From positions 62,001 to 126,000 of the forward strand of contig JAFZKB010000029.1 of assembly GCA_017551865.1 (NCBI GenBank): a DNA stretch of 64,000 nucleotides, written 5' to 3'. A model generated the notes under the pieces. It saw only the letters and a program-made list of their open reading frames with translations, ran no database searches and was not told where the DNA came from. Positions 9,913 through 19,694 of this stretch are shown piece by piece. Origin of the DNA: Clostridiales bacterium. Its GTDB lineage: Bacteria > Bacillota > Clostridia > Saccharofermentanales > Saccharofermentanaceae. The stretch's first letter is position 1. Each line of letters begins with the position of its first letter. The position numbers and the translations under genes were made by a program.

Positions 9913-9974
9913 CGGTTCCTGCTGCGGGTCTCGGGGCTGTGCCCTTGGGATCTTTAGCGGGAGCCGTTTTTTTT
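9913..9974 (+). terminator. Terminator of carAB
   Basis: An 11-bp outer stem (CGGTTCCTGCT / AGCGGGAGCCG, with wobbles) encloses a second hairpin (TCTCGGGG paired with the CCC-TTGGGA side) and is followed by eight T residues. It should stop rightward transcription before the palindrome array. Confidence 0.85.
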
Positions 9975-10025
9975 GATTCGGATCTGGTCTATTGTTTCCC
10001 TGTATCTGTTCGCTTTGGTGTGAAT

Positions 10026-10386
10026 CATGGGTAACTGGCTTTACCTTGTTTTCCCATGCCTTTCTTCTGCTTGCGTAGAAAGGAAATCAAGGGGAAGTAC
10101 GATTCATAAGACTTCCCATGCCATTTTCAGACCTGATGAAGATGCAGAAATCATGGGGGAATTGTGTTTCGTGAGATTCCCATGCCCCAAAAGGGGAAAA
10201 ACTTCATGGGGATTTCAATAATTTATAAATCCCCATGCCTGAGTGGTCATGGGGAATGACTAATATTTCAAAGCCCCATGCTTTTTGTCTCAAAAACAGG
10301 CATGGGAAATCGCGCTTTTTCCCAATACCCATGCTTCGTGTCTCAAAACCAGTCATGGGATTCTGCTGATATTGAAATTCCCCATT
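10026..10386. repeat. Array of seven phased 33-bp palindromes
   Basis: Seven units each begin with CATGGG and end with CCCATG, exactly 33 bp long: 10026-10058, 10088-10120, 10152-10184, 10205-10237, 10248-10280, 10301-10333 and 10354-10386. Twelve of fourteen half-sites are exact; unit 2 starts CAAGGG and unit 7 ends CCCATT. The 21-bp interiors differ in sequence, though several extend the inverted repeat (unit 4 has an 11-bp perfect arm). The spacers are 29, 31, 20, 10, 20 and 20 bp, close to whole helical turns; the last two share TGTCTCAAAA. This looks like a cooperative DNA-binding site array. It fills most of a 687-bp gap without genes. Confidence 0.85.
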
Positions 10387-10423
10387 AACCTAAAACCAAG
10401 ACGAGATAAATGGCCCTGCTTCA

Positions 10424-10474
10424 AGAAAAAAGATTACCGCCCGGGATGCGGAATATCGCGCCCCGGGCGGTAAT
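10424..10474 (-). terminator. Terminator of the 10581-12308 lipoprotein gene
   Basis: A perfect 13-bp stem (ATTACCGCCCGGG at 10433-10445 with CCCGGGCGGTAAT at 10462-10474) is followed on the minus strand by a T run (complement of the A run at 10425-10431). It lies about 110 bp past the lipoprotein stop codon and just before the palindrome array. Confidence 0.85.
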
Positions 10475-10580
10475 TGGATTTTCATTAAAGCGATAGCGGC
10501 CGAATCTGTCATCTCGGAATCCAGCCTGTCGGATCCGTCACTCCGGATCCTCGCGGCCATCAGCTACTAGCTATTTGATC
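10475..10580. other. 3' untranslated stretch of the lipoprotein gene
   Basis: This stretch between the lipoprotein stop codon and its terminator contains a small hairpin (GGATCCG / CGGATCC near 10530-10550) and two GCGGCC copies. I see no gene in it. Confidence 0.4.
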
Positions 10581-12308
10581 TTATCCGGCGTAGAAGATGC
10601 CCTGGAAGAGATCATTCTGCTCAATGCCGTTATACTTGAGACTCCAGTCGGCTTCGCCCGAAGCCGGATCAACTGTGAGCTGGAAGTAGAAGTTCTTGGA
10701 TGCATCAGCATCAAGGTACTCGCAGAGAAGTGTTCTGCTCTCAAGATCGATGCCGCGAACGACGAATACAGCGTTTGCAGGAAGAGTAGCCTTACCGTCC
10801 GGTGCACCCTTGCTGTTGAACTTGTCTACAGAAAGCTCCTGCTTCGTAGCGGCGATCGTGTATCTGCCGCCCAGATTCTGTGTCTTCTGCGGGAATCCGT
10901 TATTGCCCTTGACGGAAACATATTCGATTACATAACCGGTGCCCATGATGTCGGTGGAAGAAACGATCGTAAAGTTTTCCGGATCGAAGAAGAAGCCGTC
11001 GATATGAATGCTCGGCAGGCTATTATTGAAGTAATTCTGGAACTTAAAGGAAGAACCGTCAAATTTGAAAACGGCAACAGTTGGAAATGCGTCTTCCGAG
11101 TACATATCGGCATAAGCATAGAAACCGTCGTCAGTCTTCAGCAGATAGATCTTATCCAGCATCAGACCGGAGATCTCGAGCCCATCTTCCGGAATGCTCT
11201 CGACCTTGTCATTAAAAGCGATACCAAAGTTGATAAGGCAGCCGTATTCATCTGTTTCGGAAGTGGCGATGATCTTATCCATCTTGCCGTCACCGTCGAC
11301 ATCCCAGATGATGTGATCATATACATCAGACTGGAGAGCATAGGTTTCCGGAGTAGTTCCGAAAAGGCTCATGTCGATGTAATCACCGGCATAGCAGGCC
11401 GGGATCTTGAACATATTAAATTCATAATCATCTGTATAGATAATGAAGAGACCGTCATAGGTGATAAGGAAGGGAACTTCAGCGTTCGGATCACTGATCT
11501 TACCTGCCAGATACTCCACTTCCTGCATTAAGTGCGGGTTCTCCTGCATAGACTTTGCACCATCGAGGTATTCAGCGAAGAAATTGGCAAATCCGGGTCT
11601 GTCGGAAACGATGTCGTTCAGGTTGTATTCCATCGAGTCGCCGGAACGGTAGTTCCATACTTTATAAGTAGTTTTATCGGAACTGGATGCGAGATCATAA
11701 GTGTTCTGATATGTTATGAAGGAGAATACATCGCTGTCAGAACGGACGACATATGTATGGCTCGTTGCAGCGAACGAACCGGTTGCGGAGCCGTCAACAT
11801 AGCTCGGGAGCTTCTGATCGTAGAGATCATCGTAATTGGTGTTCAAAGCCGGGTAGATGCCGTCGAGGGAATTCCAAAGCTGAGAGTAGTTGTCCTCGTC
11901 CTTGATCGTAAGAACATCCACGTCCTTGGTTACCGAATAGATCTTGTTGTCCTCGGTGGAGGCAACAAAGCCGTAAGCGCGGTATTCTTTCGTCATGATG
12001 TAATCCAGTTTCTTCAGATCCGAGCGGATGGCGAAATCCGGAGAGATGGTATAGTCAGAAAGGCCGGAGGAACCGGACTTGGAAGGCTTTGTGGATTCTT
12101 CTGTTTCAGAAGAGGTAGGTTCTTCAGTTTCTTCTGTCTCAGTTTCTGTTTCTTCTGTATCTGATTCCGGCGGAAGAGTCTCTTCGGTTTCGGTTTCAGA
12201 TGTTTTCTTGGTTTTTGTCTTTTTGGTTGTTTCTTCACTCTTCTTCGAGCATCCCGCAAGGGAGATGACCATAGTAAGCGTGAGAAGGATTGATACTAAT
12301 CGTTTCAT
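10581..12308 (-). CDS. Secreted lipoprotein with Thr/Glu-rich linker
   Basis: A 575-residue protein with a lipoprotein signal (MKRLVSILLT, lipobox SLAGC with Cys at residue 20). Residues about 21-85 form a Thr/Glu/Lys linker that probably spans the cell wall. The rest is a large extracellular region with one Asp-rich calcium-loop-like segment, DVDGDGKMDK, as seen in EF-hand-like or FG-GAP-like repeats. No enzyme motif was recognised. A good ribosome binding site (AAGGAGGAAGT) precedes the ATG. It is monocistronic, with its own terminator at 10424. Confidence 0.8.
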   Translation of the reverse strand: MKRLVSILLTLTMVISLAGCSKKSEETTKKTKTKKTSETETEETLPPESDTEETETETEETEEPTSSETEESTKPSKSGSSGLSDYTISPDFAIRSDLKKLDYIMTKEYRAYGFVASTEDNKIYSVTKDVDVLTIKDEDNYSQLWNSLDGIYPALNTNYDDLYDQKLPSYVDGSATGSFAATSHTYVVRSDSDVFSFITYQNTYDLASSSDKTTYKVWNYRSGDSMEYNLNDIVSDRPGFANFFAEYLDGAKSMQENPHLMQEVEYLAGKISDPNAEVPFLITYDGLFIIYTDDYEFNMFKIPACYAGDYIDMSLFGTTPETYALQSDVYDHIIWDVDGDGKMDKIIATSETDEYGCLINFGIAFNDKVESIPEDGLEISGLMLDKIYLLKTDDGFYAYADMYSEDAFPTVAVFKFDGSSFKFQNYFNNSLPSIHIDGFFFDPENFTIVSSTDIMGTGYVIEYVSVKGNNGFPQKTQNLGGRYTIAATKQELSVDKFNSKGAPDGKATLPANAVFVVRGIDLESRTLLCEYLDADASKNFYFQLTVDPASGEADWSLKYNGIEQNDLFQGIFYAG

Positions 12309-12380
12309 ACTACTTCCTCCTTAAAATTTCTTTTATTATATTCCAACAGGGTTTGGTTGTCGAATGAGCGCAATAGACAA

Positions 12381-12418
12381 AAAAGACCGGATATATGTCC
12401 GGTCTTCTTGTTTTTTAC
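12381..12418 (-). terminator. Bidirectional terminator between lipoprotein and spoVG
   Basis: The stem AAGACCGGA / TCCGGTCTT (12383-12406) with a 6-base loop has an A run on its left, giving T residues on the minus strand, and a T-rich tail on its right. On the minus strand it ends spoVG transcription. Confidence 0.85.
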
Positions 12419-12478
12419 GATTATTCTTCTCGAAAAGATCCGTTCTTTTCTCCGGATTTTCTTTCCCTTCTCGGAGGC

Positions 12479-12781
12479 TCAGACCTCGGAAAGCGGTGCG
12501 ATATCTGCTACCTGCTGGGAGAGTTGCTCGATTGCTTCCTTGTACTTGGCCAGGACCTGCGCCGAGATCTGGTCACGGAATGCCGAGTTGATCGGATGAA
12601 CGATATCCTTGTATTCGCCTTCCGGAGTGCGGCGGGACGGCATCGCGATGAAAAGACCGTGATTGCCTTCGATGACCTTGACATCATGCACGACGAACTG
12701 CTGATCGAACGTAATAGAAACGATTGCCTTCATCTTGCTTTCCAAAGATAATTTGCGAATAACGATGTCTGAGATCTCCAT
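12479..12781 (-). CDS. spoVG: Septation protein / regulator SpoVG
   Basis: The product matches SpoVG along its length: [11 protein letters not shown] start, [20 protein letters not shown] core and the HPIN motif. I place the start at 12781, where GGAGG lies 7 bases upstream; the ORF extends 7 codons further without a ribosome binding site. SpoVG is a small nucleic-acid-binding protein that affects cell division, virulence or sporulation programmes in Firmicutes. It is transcribed divergently from murC. Confidence 0.93.
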   Translation of the reverse strand: MEISDIVIRKLSLESKMKAIVSITFDQQFVVHDVKVIEGNHGLFIAMPSRRTPEGEYKDIVHPINSAFRDQISAQVLAKYKEAIEQLSQQVADIAPLSEV

Positions 12782-12981
12782 AAATGCCTCCATGTATGCC
12801 ACTTAATATCTTCTACCCAATGTGCCCACTAGAATGTAGCATATCATATTTTTTATGGATAATCATCATATTCTTCTGGAAAAAGGGTATAATAATAGGG
12901 CAAATGCAGGTCATTTGACACGGGGTAATCTTTTTTATTTTAGATTTTCCCGAAATATCATCATAGTTGGAGCGAAATAGT

Positions 12982-14427
12982 ATGACTACGGGAATGAAAG
13001 ACTTGCCTTCCGGTAAGCGCGTTTTTTTTGTGGGGATCGGTGGCATCAGCATGAGCGGTCTGGCAAGGATCGCATGTAACTACGGCTTGATCGTCGGCGG
13101 ATCGGATATGCATCCGTCCGAGCGCACAAAGGAACTGGAAGGTATTGGCGTGAAGGTCTATGACCATCACAGCGAAGAGAATATAAAGGAGTTTGCTCCG
13201 GATATCGTCGTGCACACGGCGGCGATCCTGCCCGGAAATCCGGAACTGGAGTATTCGAGGAAGATCGGCCTTACGGTCATGGAAAGATCCGTGTTCCTGG
13301 GCCTGATCACGAGAAACTTTGCCAACGTTATCAATATCTCGGGAACCCACGGCAAGACCACGACGACATCGATGGTCTCCCTGATCCTTTTGAAGAGCGG
13401 AGCGAACCCGACCGTGCATCTGGGCGCAGAACTCGATGCTTTCGGCGGTTCCGTATATCTCGGATCGAAGGACCAGCTCCTCGTTTCCGAAGCTTGTGAG
13501 TACCATAGATCTTTCCTGGAATTCTATTCCACGATCGCGGCGATCACGAATATCGACTACGACCACGTTGACTGCTACAGTTCGATCGACGAGGTCATCG
13601 ATGTGTTTGCACAGTTTACCGAGAAGCTCTCTCCGGAAGGCACGCTCGTCATACCGGCCGGGGATAAGAACGTGCAGGAGTGCGTTAAGCGCATTCCTTC
13701 CGTACGTGCGAAGATCGGCCTTGAAGAGCCTCGGATCCTGACGACCGGTCTTTCCGGTGAAGGTGTGGATTTCTTCGGAAGAGAACCGGATTTCTGCGCT
13801 GCAAATATCGTATATACCGATGGAAAAGCCGGCTTCGACGTGCTCTTTAAGGGCCGTCCGTACACACATATCCAGCTGGCGATCCCGGGCACGCATAATG
13901 TCTATAACGCCCTGACGGCGATCGCATGTGCTTCGCTGGCCGGCGGCAATCAGGAAGCGGCACAGAAGGCGCTTTCCGAATTCACCGGCGCCGAAGGACG
14001 TTTCACCATCAAGGGTACCTATAAGGGCGCGATGGTCGTGACTGACTACGCCCACCATCCGAGTGCTGCAAGAGCGACTCTCGATGCGGCCTCCCATGTG
14101 CCGCACAATAAGACCTGGGTCGTTTTCCAGCCGCTTACCTACAGCCGTACGAAAGTCCTTTTCGAGGACTATGTCACTTCGCTGCTTCCGTGCGAAGACG
14201 TCTTCTTCGATGAGATCTTCTCCGACAGAGAAGTCAATTCCGGCGATATCTCCTCGAAAGACATCGCGGACGAGATCAACAGAAGAGGCGGCCACGCCAT
14301 CTTCTTCAACTCGAAGGACGAGATCATCGATAAACTTTCTGAAGTCGTCGGAAAAGACGACATGATCCTGATCTTAGGTCCGGAAGACATCCGTTCTCTC
14401 GGTGACCGCCTCGTCGCTCTGGAGTGA
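12982..14427 (+). CDS. murC: UDP-N-acetylmuramate--L-alanine ligase
   Basis: Mur ligase with the N-terminal Rossmann motif GIGGISMSGLA, the ATP-binding loop GTHGKTTTT near residue 121 and the central NIDYDHVD region, 481 residues as expected. It adds L-alanine to UDP-MurNAc in cytoplasmic peptidoglycan synthesis. The start is set at 12982 because GGAG (12968-12971) serves as its Shine-Dalgarno; the alternative TTG at 12967 would place that site inside the gene. A TTGACA hexamer at 12915 may belong to its promoter. The next gene begins 3 bp after its stop. Confidence 0.95.
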   Translation: MTTGMKDLPSGKRVFFVGIGGISMSGLARIACNYGLIVGGSDMHPSERTKELEGIGVKVYDHHSEENIKEFAPDIVVHTAAILPGNPELEYSRKIGLTVMERSVFLGLITRNFANVINISGTHGKTTTTSMVSLILLKSGANPTVHLGAELDAFGGSVYLGSKDQLLVSEACEYHRSFLEFYSTIAAITNIDYDHVDCYSSIDEVIDVFAQFTEKLSPEGTLVIPAGDKNVQECVKRIPSVRAKIGLEEPRILTTGLSGEGVDFFGREPDFCAANIVYTDGKAGFDVLFKGRPYTHIQLAIPGTHNVYNALTAIACASLAGGNQEAAQKALSEFTGAEGRFTIKGTYKGAMVVTDYAHHPSAARATLDAASHVPHNKTWVVFQPLTYSRTKVLFEDYVTSLLPCEDVFFDEIFSDREVNSGDISSKDIADEINRRGGHAIFFNSKDEIIDKLSEVVGKDDMILILGPEDIRSLGDRLVALE

Positions 14428-14430
14428 TCC

Positions 14431-15912
14431 ATGGATAAGAAAAAGAAGCTTCGTATCGTCTGCGTCTGCCTTCTTGCCGCGCTTTTGATCTTCATGTCCC
14501 TGGACATTCTTCTGCCGCGCCGAAACGACGGCTCGACGGGACATGCCGCGATCATGTTCGTGCATGAGGGAAGGCTCTTCCCGCAGATGGACTACCAGCA
14601 GTTTTTCTCCGATCTCGACATCACCTCGTACTATGTGATCGAGGATTCCGTTTCCCGCGAAAAGATGAAGGAGAAGGTCGAAAAGATCTCGAAAAAGAAC
14701 CGTTCCGTGCTCCTTCTCTGTGAAGGGGACTATGCACTTTCCGGCCTTTCTGTTGCGGCGGAAAACTCTTCTGTTTCCGACCTGATACTTATCGCGCCGA
14801 AACTGGATGATTCCGCTGAACTCGGGGAATTCGGTGCAGGCGCACCTTCCTGCCGCGTGGCGATCTTCTCGACGTCCTCGAAGACATCGGACAATCTCTA
14901 TGAGCGGCTGTCAGGTGAGGATACCCGCTTTACGAGAGGCGCGAAGGCGGATTCCGGCGCGCCGGAACTCTATCTTTCCGCGGATGCTTCTCGATACTAT
15001 GCGAAAAAAGGATCCTGGAAGGATGACCAGATCGCTTCGGCCTCGGTACTAAACAGCCCGGTCATGCAGACGTATCTGGCCAACTATATTAAGAACTACA
15101 CGCTCGGAGAAAAGGGCGGTTCGCGTGCTCCTCTCCACACTTGGATCGTGAAATCTGTCTGCACGATCCTCCTGATCGCGACGTTCTTCCTTTACGCCTC
15201 CACACTTCCTATGGGGAAAAAAGTCGTCCCGGCGGGCGAGTTTAAAGAGAAGAAGGGAAGATCTATTGCCGATAAGTATCGGAGCCGCTATAACCATCTC
15301 ATCGCACTGCAGATCTTCCTGGGACTTCTTTTCGTGGTCCCATCCGGGATCTTCGTTATCCGGAAGAGCGATTCTTTCCGGATCGTCCTTCTCGTATGGA
15401 TCTGTATGTCTGTTCTGACTTCCGCCTTTTTCATGCTTCCGTTTATTCGGAAGATCAAAGGGAGAAAGGTCAGATCGAGCCGGAGGATGTGGCTCCTTCA
15501 CACTGGATTTACGGCGCTTCTGATCGCTGACATCTTTATGCTGACGCTTCTTTGGAAGGGCGCGGGTTTCTTAAAGCCGGACATTCTTTTAGCCGTGGCG
15601 CTTCTTCTTTCCGTAATGCTCGGAGTGGCCATGACGATGCTGCAGCTGACGGATGCTTTTTTCGGAAATCTGACCGAGGAACCGCATTTGATCCTCGATT
15701 CTGTAAAATTTTCCGCGATACGTTTCGTTCCGATGGTGATAGTTTTCGTTTTCTCGATTATAATGAGAAGAGAACTATGTGCGGTGCAGGTCCTTATACT
15801 GATCGCTTCTTTGGCGGGTGCCTCGTTTATCCGGAGGATGATCCGCCGCGGCGCATTCGGAGAGACTCTCTCAGTGGTCCTGTTTTCCTGCCTCTACTGG
15901 ATGCTGTTTTGA
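14431..15912 (+). CDS. Multi-TM protein with extracytoplasmic hydrolase-like domain
   Basis: Starts 3 bp after murC, so it is translationally coupled. The 493-residue protein has an N-terminal TM helix (residues about 8-28), a ~200-residue extracytoplasmic domain, and a C-terminal part with about seven TM helices from residue 235 on. The middle of the outside domain (VLLLCEGDYALSGLSVAAEN, then LILIAPKL) resembles the nucleophile-elbow region of alpha/beta hydrolases, but the GxSxG serine is absent, so it would be inactive as such. A link to cell-wall metabolism is suggested only by murC. No named family was recognised. Confidence 0.7.
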   Translation: MDKKKKLRIVCVCLLAALLIFMSLDILLPRRNDGSTGHAAIMFVHEGRLFPQMDYQQFFSDLDITSYYVIEDSVSREKMKEKVEKISKKNRSVLLLCEGDYALSGLSVAAENSSVSDLILIAPKLDDSAELGEFGAGAPSCRVAIFSTSSKTSDNLYERLSGEDTRFTRGAKADSGAPELYLSADASRYYAKKGSWKDDQIASASVLNSPVMQTYLANYIKNYTLGEKGGSRAPLHTWIVKSVCTILLIATFFLYASTLPMGKKVVPAGEFKEKKGRSIADKYRSRYNHLIALQIFLGLLFVVPSGIFVIRKSDSFRIVLLVWICMSVLTSAFFMLPFIRKIKGRKVRSSRRMWLLHTGFTALLIADIFMLTLLWKGAGFLKPDILLAVALLLSVMLGVAMTMLQLTDAFFGNLTEEPHLILDSVKFSAIRFVPMVIVFVFSIIMRRELCAVQVLILIASLAGASFIRRMIRRGAFGETLSVVLFSCLYWMLF

Positions 15913-15936
15913 TATGACTTAAGGAGGAGAAGGCTT

Positions 15937-16944
15937 ATGTCATCAACGATCAAAGATGTAGCAAAAATGGCGGGGGTATCGATATCGACAGTTTCGAAGT
16001 TTATCAACGGCGGCAATGTCCTTGAGGAGAACCGCCAGCAGATCGAAAATGCGATCTCTACCTTAAACTATCAGGTCAATACCGTGGCTCGCGGCATGAA
16101 GACCAGGAAGACCATGTCGGTCGGTGTCCTGATCCCGAGCCTTGCGGACTACTACGGCGTTTCCATTCTCTCCTATATCGACCAGGAGCTTTATGCTTCC
16201 GGCTACAGCACCATCATCTGCGACTACTCCCAGACGGATCCGCTCGGAGCGTCCGACAAGATCAACTTTCTGATCAATAAGCAGATCGACGGCATCATCA
16301 TGCAGCCCATGAACGTCCGCCAGGAAGATATCGACCGCGCGGCCAAGGCCGACGTGCCGATCGTCTTTGTGGACATGGAGTATCCGACGGTCTCCTGCGA
16401 TTCCGTCACCATCGACAATGTGGACATCGCGTACCGCATCACCAAACACCTGATCGAGAACGGTCATACCCGTATCGGCTTCATCGGCGGTGCTACGGGC
16501 TTTAACACGACGGACGACCGCGTCCTCGGATATAAGAAGGCTCACGAAGAAGCGAAGATACCGGTCGATAAGGACCTTCTGTATCTCGAGAACGTTTCCG
16601 AAGAGAGCGGCTATATGGGCATGCTCAAATTCATGCAGAAAAAGGACCGTCCGACGGCCGTCTTTGCCAGCGGTAACGACCTGACCTGCGGTGCGGTGAT
16701 GTATCTGAACGAGAAGAACCTGAAGGTCCCGGATGACATCTCTTTCGTCGGCTTTGAGAACCAGACGATCGCGCATGTATATAACCCGACGCTCACGATC
16801 GGCATCCAGCCGATCCGCAAGATCGGACAGACCGCTGTACGGATGCTCCTCGAGCGCATGAAGGAAGAGTACACGGGCGAGCCGAGAAACGTACGCCTGA
16901 AGGCCGTCATCGATTTCGGCGCTTCAGTGAAGAAGTTGAAATAA
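15937..16944 (+). CDS. LacI-family transcriptional regulator
   Basis: A 335-residue protein with the LacI helix-turn-helix at the N terminus (IKDVAKMAGVSISTVSKFIN), the hinge helix and a periplasmic-binding-protein-like effector domain (VGVLIPSLADYYG, IVFVDMEYPTVS, IGFIGG). It should be a sugar-responsive DNA-binding repressor or catabolite-type regulator. The strong site AAGGAGGAGAA precedes the ATG. No sugar-uptake or catabolic genes are adjacent, so its targets lie elsewhere. Confidence 0.93.
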   Translation: MSSTIKDVAKMAGVSISTVSKFINGGNVLEENRQQIENAISTLNYQVNTVARGMKTRKTMSVGVLIPSLADYYGVSILSYIDQELYASGYSTIICDYSQTDPLGASDKINFLINKQIDGIIMQPMNVRQEDIDRAAKADVPIVFVDMEYPTVSCDSVTIDNVDIAYRITKHLIENGHTRIGFIGGATGFNTTDDRVLGYKKAHEEAKIPVDKDLLYLENVSEESGYMGMLKFMQKKDRPTAVFASGNDLTCGAVMYLNEKNLKVPDDISFVGFENQTIAHVYNPTLTIGIQPIRKIGQTAVRMLLERMKEEYTGEPRNVRLKAVIDFGASVKKLK

Positions 16945-16989
16945 GCGCCGCGCCGCCAAAATATACACTACTATATATAATATTAATGC

Positions 16990-17018
16990 TTGACGTACCC
17001 CCAAACGCATGGTATTCT
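16990..17018 (+). promoter_or_regulatory. Promoter of rplU-prp-rpmA
   Basis: TTGACG (16990-16995), 17-bp spacer and TATTCT (17013-17018). Transcription would start near 17025. Confidence 0.7.
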
Positions 17019-17024
17019 ATTGCG

Positions 17025-17142
17025 GTGACCGCATGTGCCGGGCTTCTAAATCTGTGCCGTTTTTCGGATCTTTTGAAACGGGAAAGGCTACAGTGCCTAG
17101 GATGAGACAGCGAGACTGGATGAACAGGAGGGAAACGTTTTT
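17025..17142 (+). promoter_or_regulatory. 5' leader of rplU, possible L21 leader
   Basis: A structured leader of about 118 nt, including CGGTGACCG, precedes the rplU ribosome binding site (ACAGGAGGGAAACG). Firmicutes often carry an autoregulatory L21 leader RNA here. I could not verify the consensus by eye, so this rests mainly on position. Confidence 0.45.
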
Positions 17143-17451
17143 ATGCAGTATGCAGTTATTCTGACAGGCGGCAAGCAGTACAAGGTTGCCGAGGGCGACG
17201 AGATCTTCGTAGAGAAGCTCGCTGGCGAAGCTGGTGAGAAGATCACATTTGATCAGGTCATCGCTGTTGCTGACGATAACGGTATCAAGGCCGGAGCTGA
17301 TGTTAAGGCATCCGTTGAGGGCGAGATCGTTAAGCAGGGCAAGAACAAGAAGATCGTCGTATTCAAGATGAAGGCTAAGAAGGGCTATAGAAGAACAAAT
17401 GGCCACAGACAGCCGTATACACGCGTCCGCATCACCGGCATCAATGCCTGA
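17143..17451 (+). CDS. rplU: 50S ribosomal protein L21
   Basis: The 102-residue product begins MQYAVILTGGKQYKV and ends with the GYRRTNGHRQPYTRV signature of bacterial L21. It binds 23S rRNA in the large subunit. It is the first gene of the conserved rplU-prp-rpmA operon. Confidence 0.97.
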   Translation: MQYAVILTGGKQYKVAEGDEIFVEKLAGEAGEKITFDQVIAVADDNGIKAGADVKASVEGEIVKQGKNKKIVVFKMKAKKGYRRTNGHRQPYTRVRITGINA

Positions 17452-17484
17452 TATCGGATAAACTTAGAAGGTTGTACCTGTATC

Positions 17485-17841
17485 ATGATACGAATCGTCA
17501 TATGGAAAAGTCCGGAAGGTGACATCCTCGGGTTTTCAACGGAAGGCCACGCAGGATATGAGGAAGAAGGAAAAGATATTATCTGTGCTTCGATCTCGAC
17601 ACTGTTCACCACAGCAGTAAATGCCCTGGAAGAGCAGCTTTCCTGGAAAGATTTCTATATGGTCACAGGAAACGAAAAGAATTTCTGTGAGGTATGGACA
17701 CCGGAAGGTATCACGGAAAAAGAGCGGGAGACCGCGAATGTGATCCTTAAGACCATCGTGCGGGGGCTCCTCGACGTGGAAGAGAGTGTCAGAGAGAATT
17801 ACGGTAAGGATTACTTACAGGTGACAACAAAGAGAAAATGA
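17485..17841 (+). CDS. prp: Ribosomal-processing cysteine protease Prp
   Basis: A 118-residue Prp with the catalytic pair visible: His22 in EGHAGY and Cys34 in DIICASIS. Prp removes the N-terminal extension of L27 in Firmicutes; the matching substrate is encoded next door. It sits 33 bp after rplU and just before rpmA, the standard arrangement. Confidence 0.95.
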   Translation: MIRIVIWKSPEGDILGFSTEGHAGYEEEGKDIICASISTLFTTAVNALEEQLSWKDFYMVTGNEKNFCEVWTPEGITEKERETANVILKTIVRGLLDVEESVRENYGKDYLQVTTKRK

Positions 17842-17860
17842 GAAAATGGAGGGCTTGACC

Positions 17861-18142
17861 ATGTTAAAGATGAATTTGCAACTCTTCGCTCATAAAAAGG
17901 GTATGGGTTCGACCAAAAACGGTCGTGACTCTGAATCTAAGCGTCTCGGTGCTAAGAAGGGTGACGGACAGCTGGTAGTTGCCGGTAACATCCTCGTAAG
18001 ACAGCGCGGCACGAAGATCCACCCGGGTACAAACGTTGGCATCGGTTCCGACGATACACTTTATGCTCGTATCGACGGCCATGTTAAGTATGAGCGTATG
18101 GGCAAGGACAAGAAGAAGGTCAGCGTATATCCGGCAGAGTAA
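17861..18142 (+). CDS. rpmA: 50S ribosomal protein L27 with Prp-cleaved extension
   Basis: A bacterial L27 whose N terminus, [14 protein letters not shown], carries the Firmicutes extension cleaved by Prp before the HKKG end reaches the peptidyl-transferase centre. The start is placed at 17861 after GGAGGG; an in-frame ATG at 17846 overlaps that site and is rejected. Last gene of the operon, followed by a strong terminator. Confidence 0.97.
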   Translation: MLKMNLQLFAHKKGMGSTKNGRDSESKRLGAKKGDGQLVVAGNILVRQRGTKIHPGTNVGIGSDDTLYARIDGHVKYERMGKDKKKVSVYPAE

Positions 18143-18194
18143 TCTCTACCAGATATTTCGGGGACATTCCCTTGTGATTGGATAAGAATTGATC

Positions 18195-18234
18195 AAAGGT
18201 CTGACCTGAGAAATGTCCGGTCAGACCTTTTTTT
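18195..18234 (+). terminator. Terminator of rplU-prp-rpmA
   Basis: A perfect 12-bp stem (AAAGGTCTGACC at 18195-18206 with GGTCAGACCTTT at 18219-18230) with a 12-base loop and a run of T residues. Confidence 0.93.
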
Positions 18235-18237
18235 CCC

Positions 18238-18330
18238 GCTCTTCGGGCGCGAAAAGAGCCGCCGCGCGCGGCGGCATACCAATCGCCCTGTGCGGAGAAA
18301 TATTAAACCCGCGCCAGTCCCCTTGGCGCG
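18238..18330 (+). promoter_or_regulatory. Three GC-rich hairpins upstream of obg
   Basis: Three inverted repeats follow each other: GCTCTT / AAGAGC (18238-18259), an 18-bp perfect palindrome of GCC/GCG repeats (18258-18275) and CGCGCCA / TGGCGCG (18310-18330), the last ending 12 bases before the obg ribosome binding site. They may form a structured mRNA leader or a DNA operator. None has a T run, so they are not simple terminators. Confidence 0.5.
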
Positions 18331-18334
18331 ATAA

Positions 18335-19624
<1,290 letters not shown>

Positions 19625-19694
19625 TCTTTCTTCCGTGTTATAATACTTCTTGAGGGTAACTGATAGAGGATGATTGTACACGGGGGGAGAGATC

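Noticed and set aside
10026-10386. CRISPR array
   Set aside because: The 33-bp units share only their 6-bp palindromic ends; their interiors differ, and the gaps of 10-31 bp are too short and uneven for spacers. No cas gene is present.
10027-10473. Small ORFs inside the palindrome array (10027-10221, 10285-10473)
   Set aside because: They have no ribosome binding sites and owe their open frames to the repeated sequence; the second runs into the terminator hairpin.
10575-12164. Long plus-strand ORFs opposite the lipoprotein (10575-11531, 11532-12164)
   Set aside because: They are antisense to a gene with signal peptide, lipobox, ribosome binding site and terminator, and show no motif of their own.
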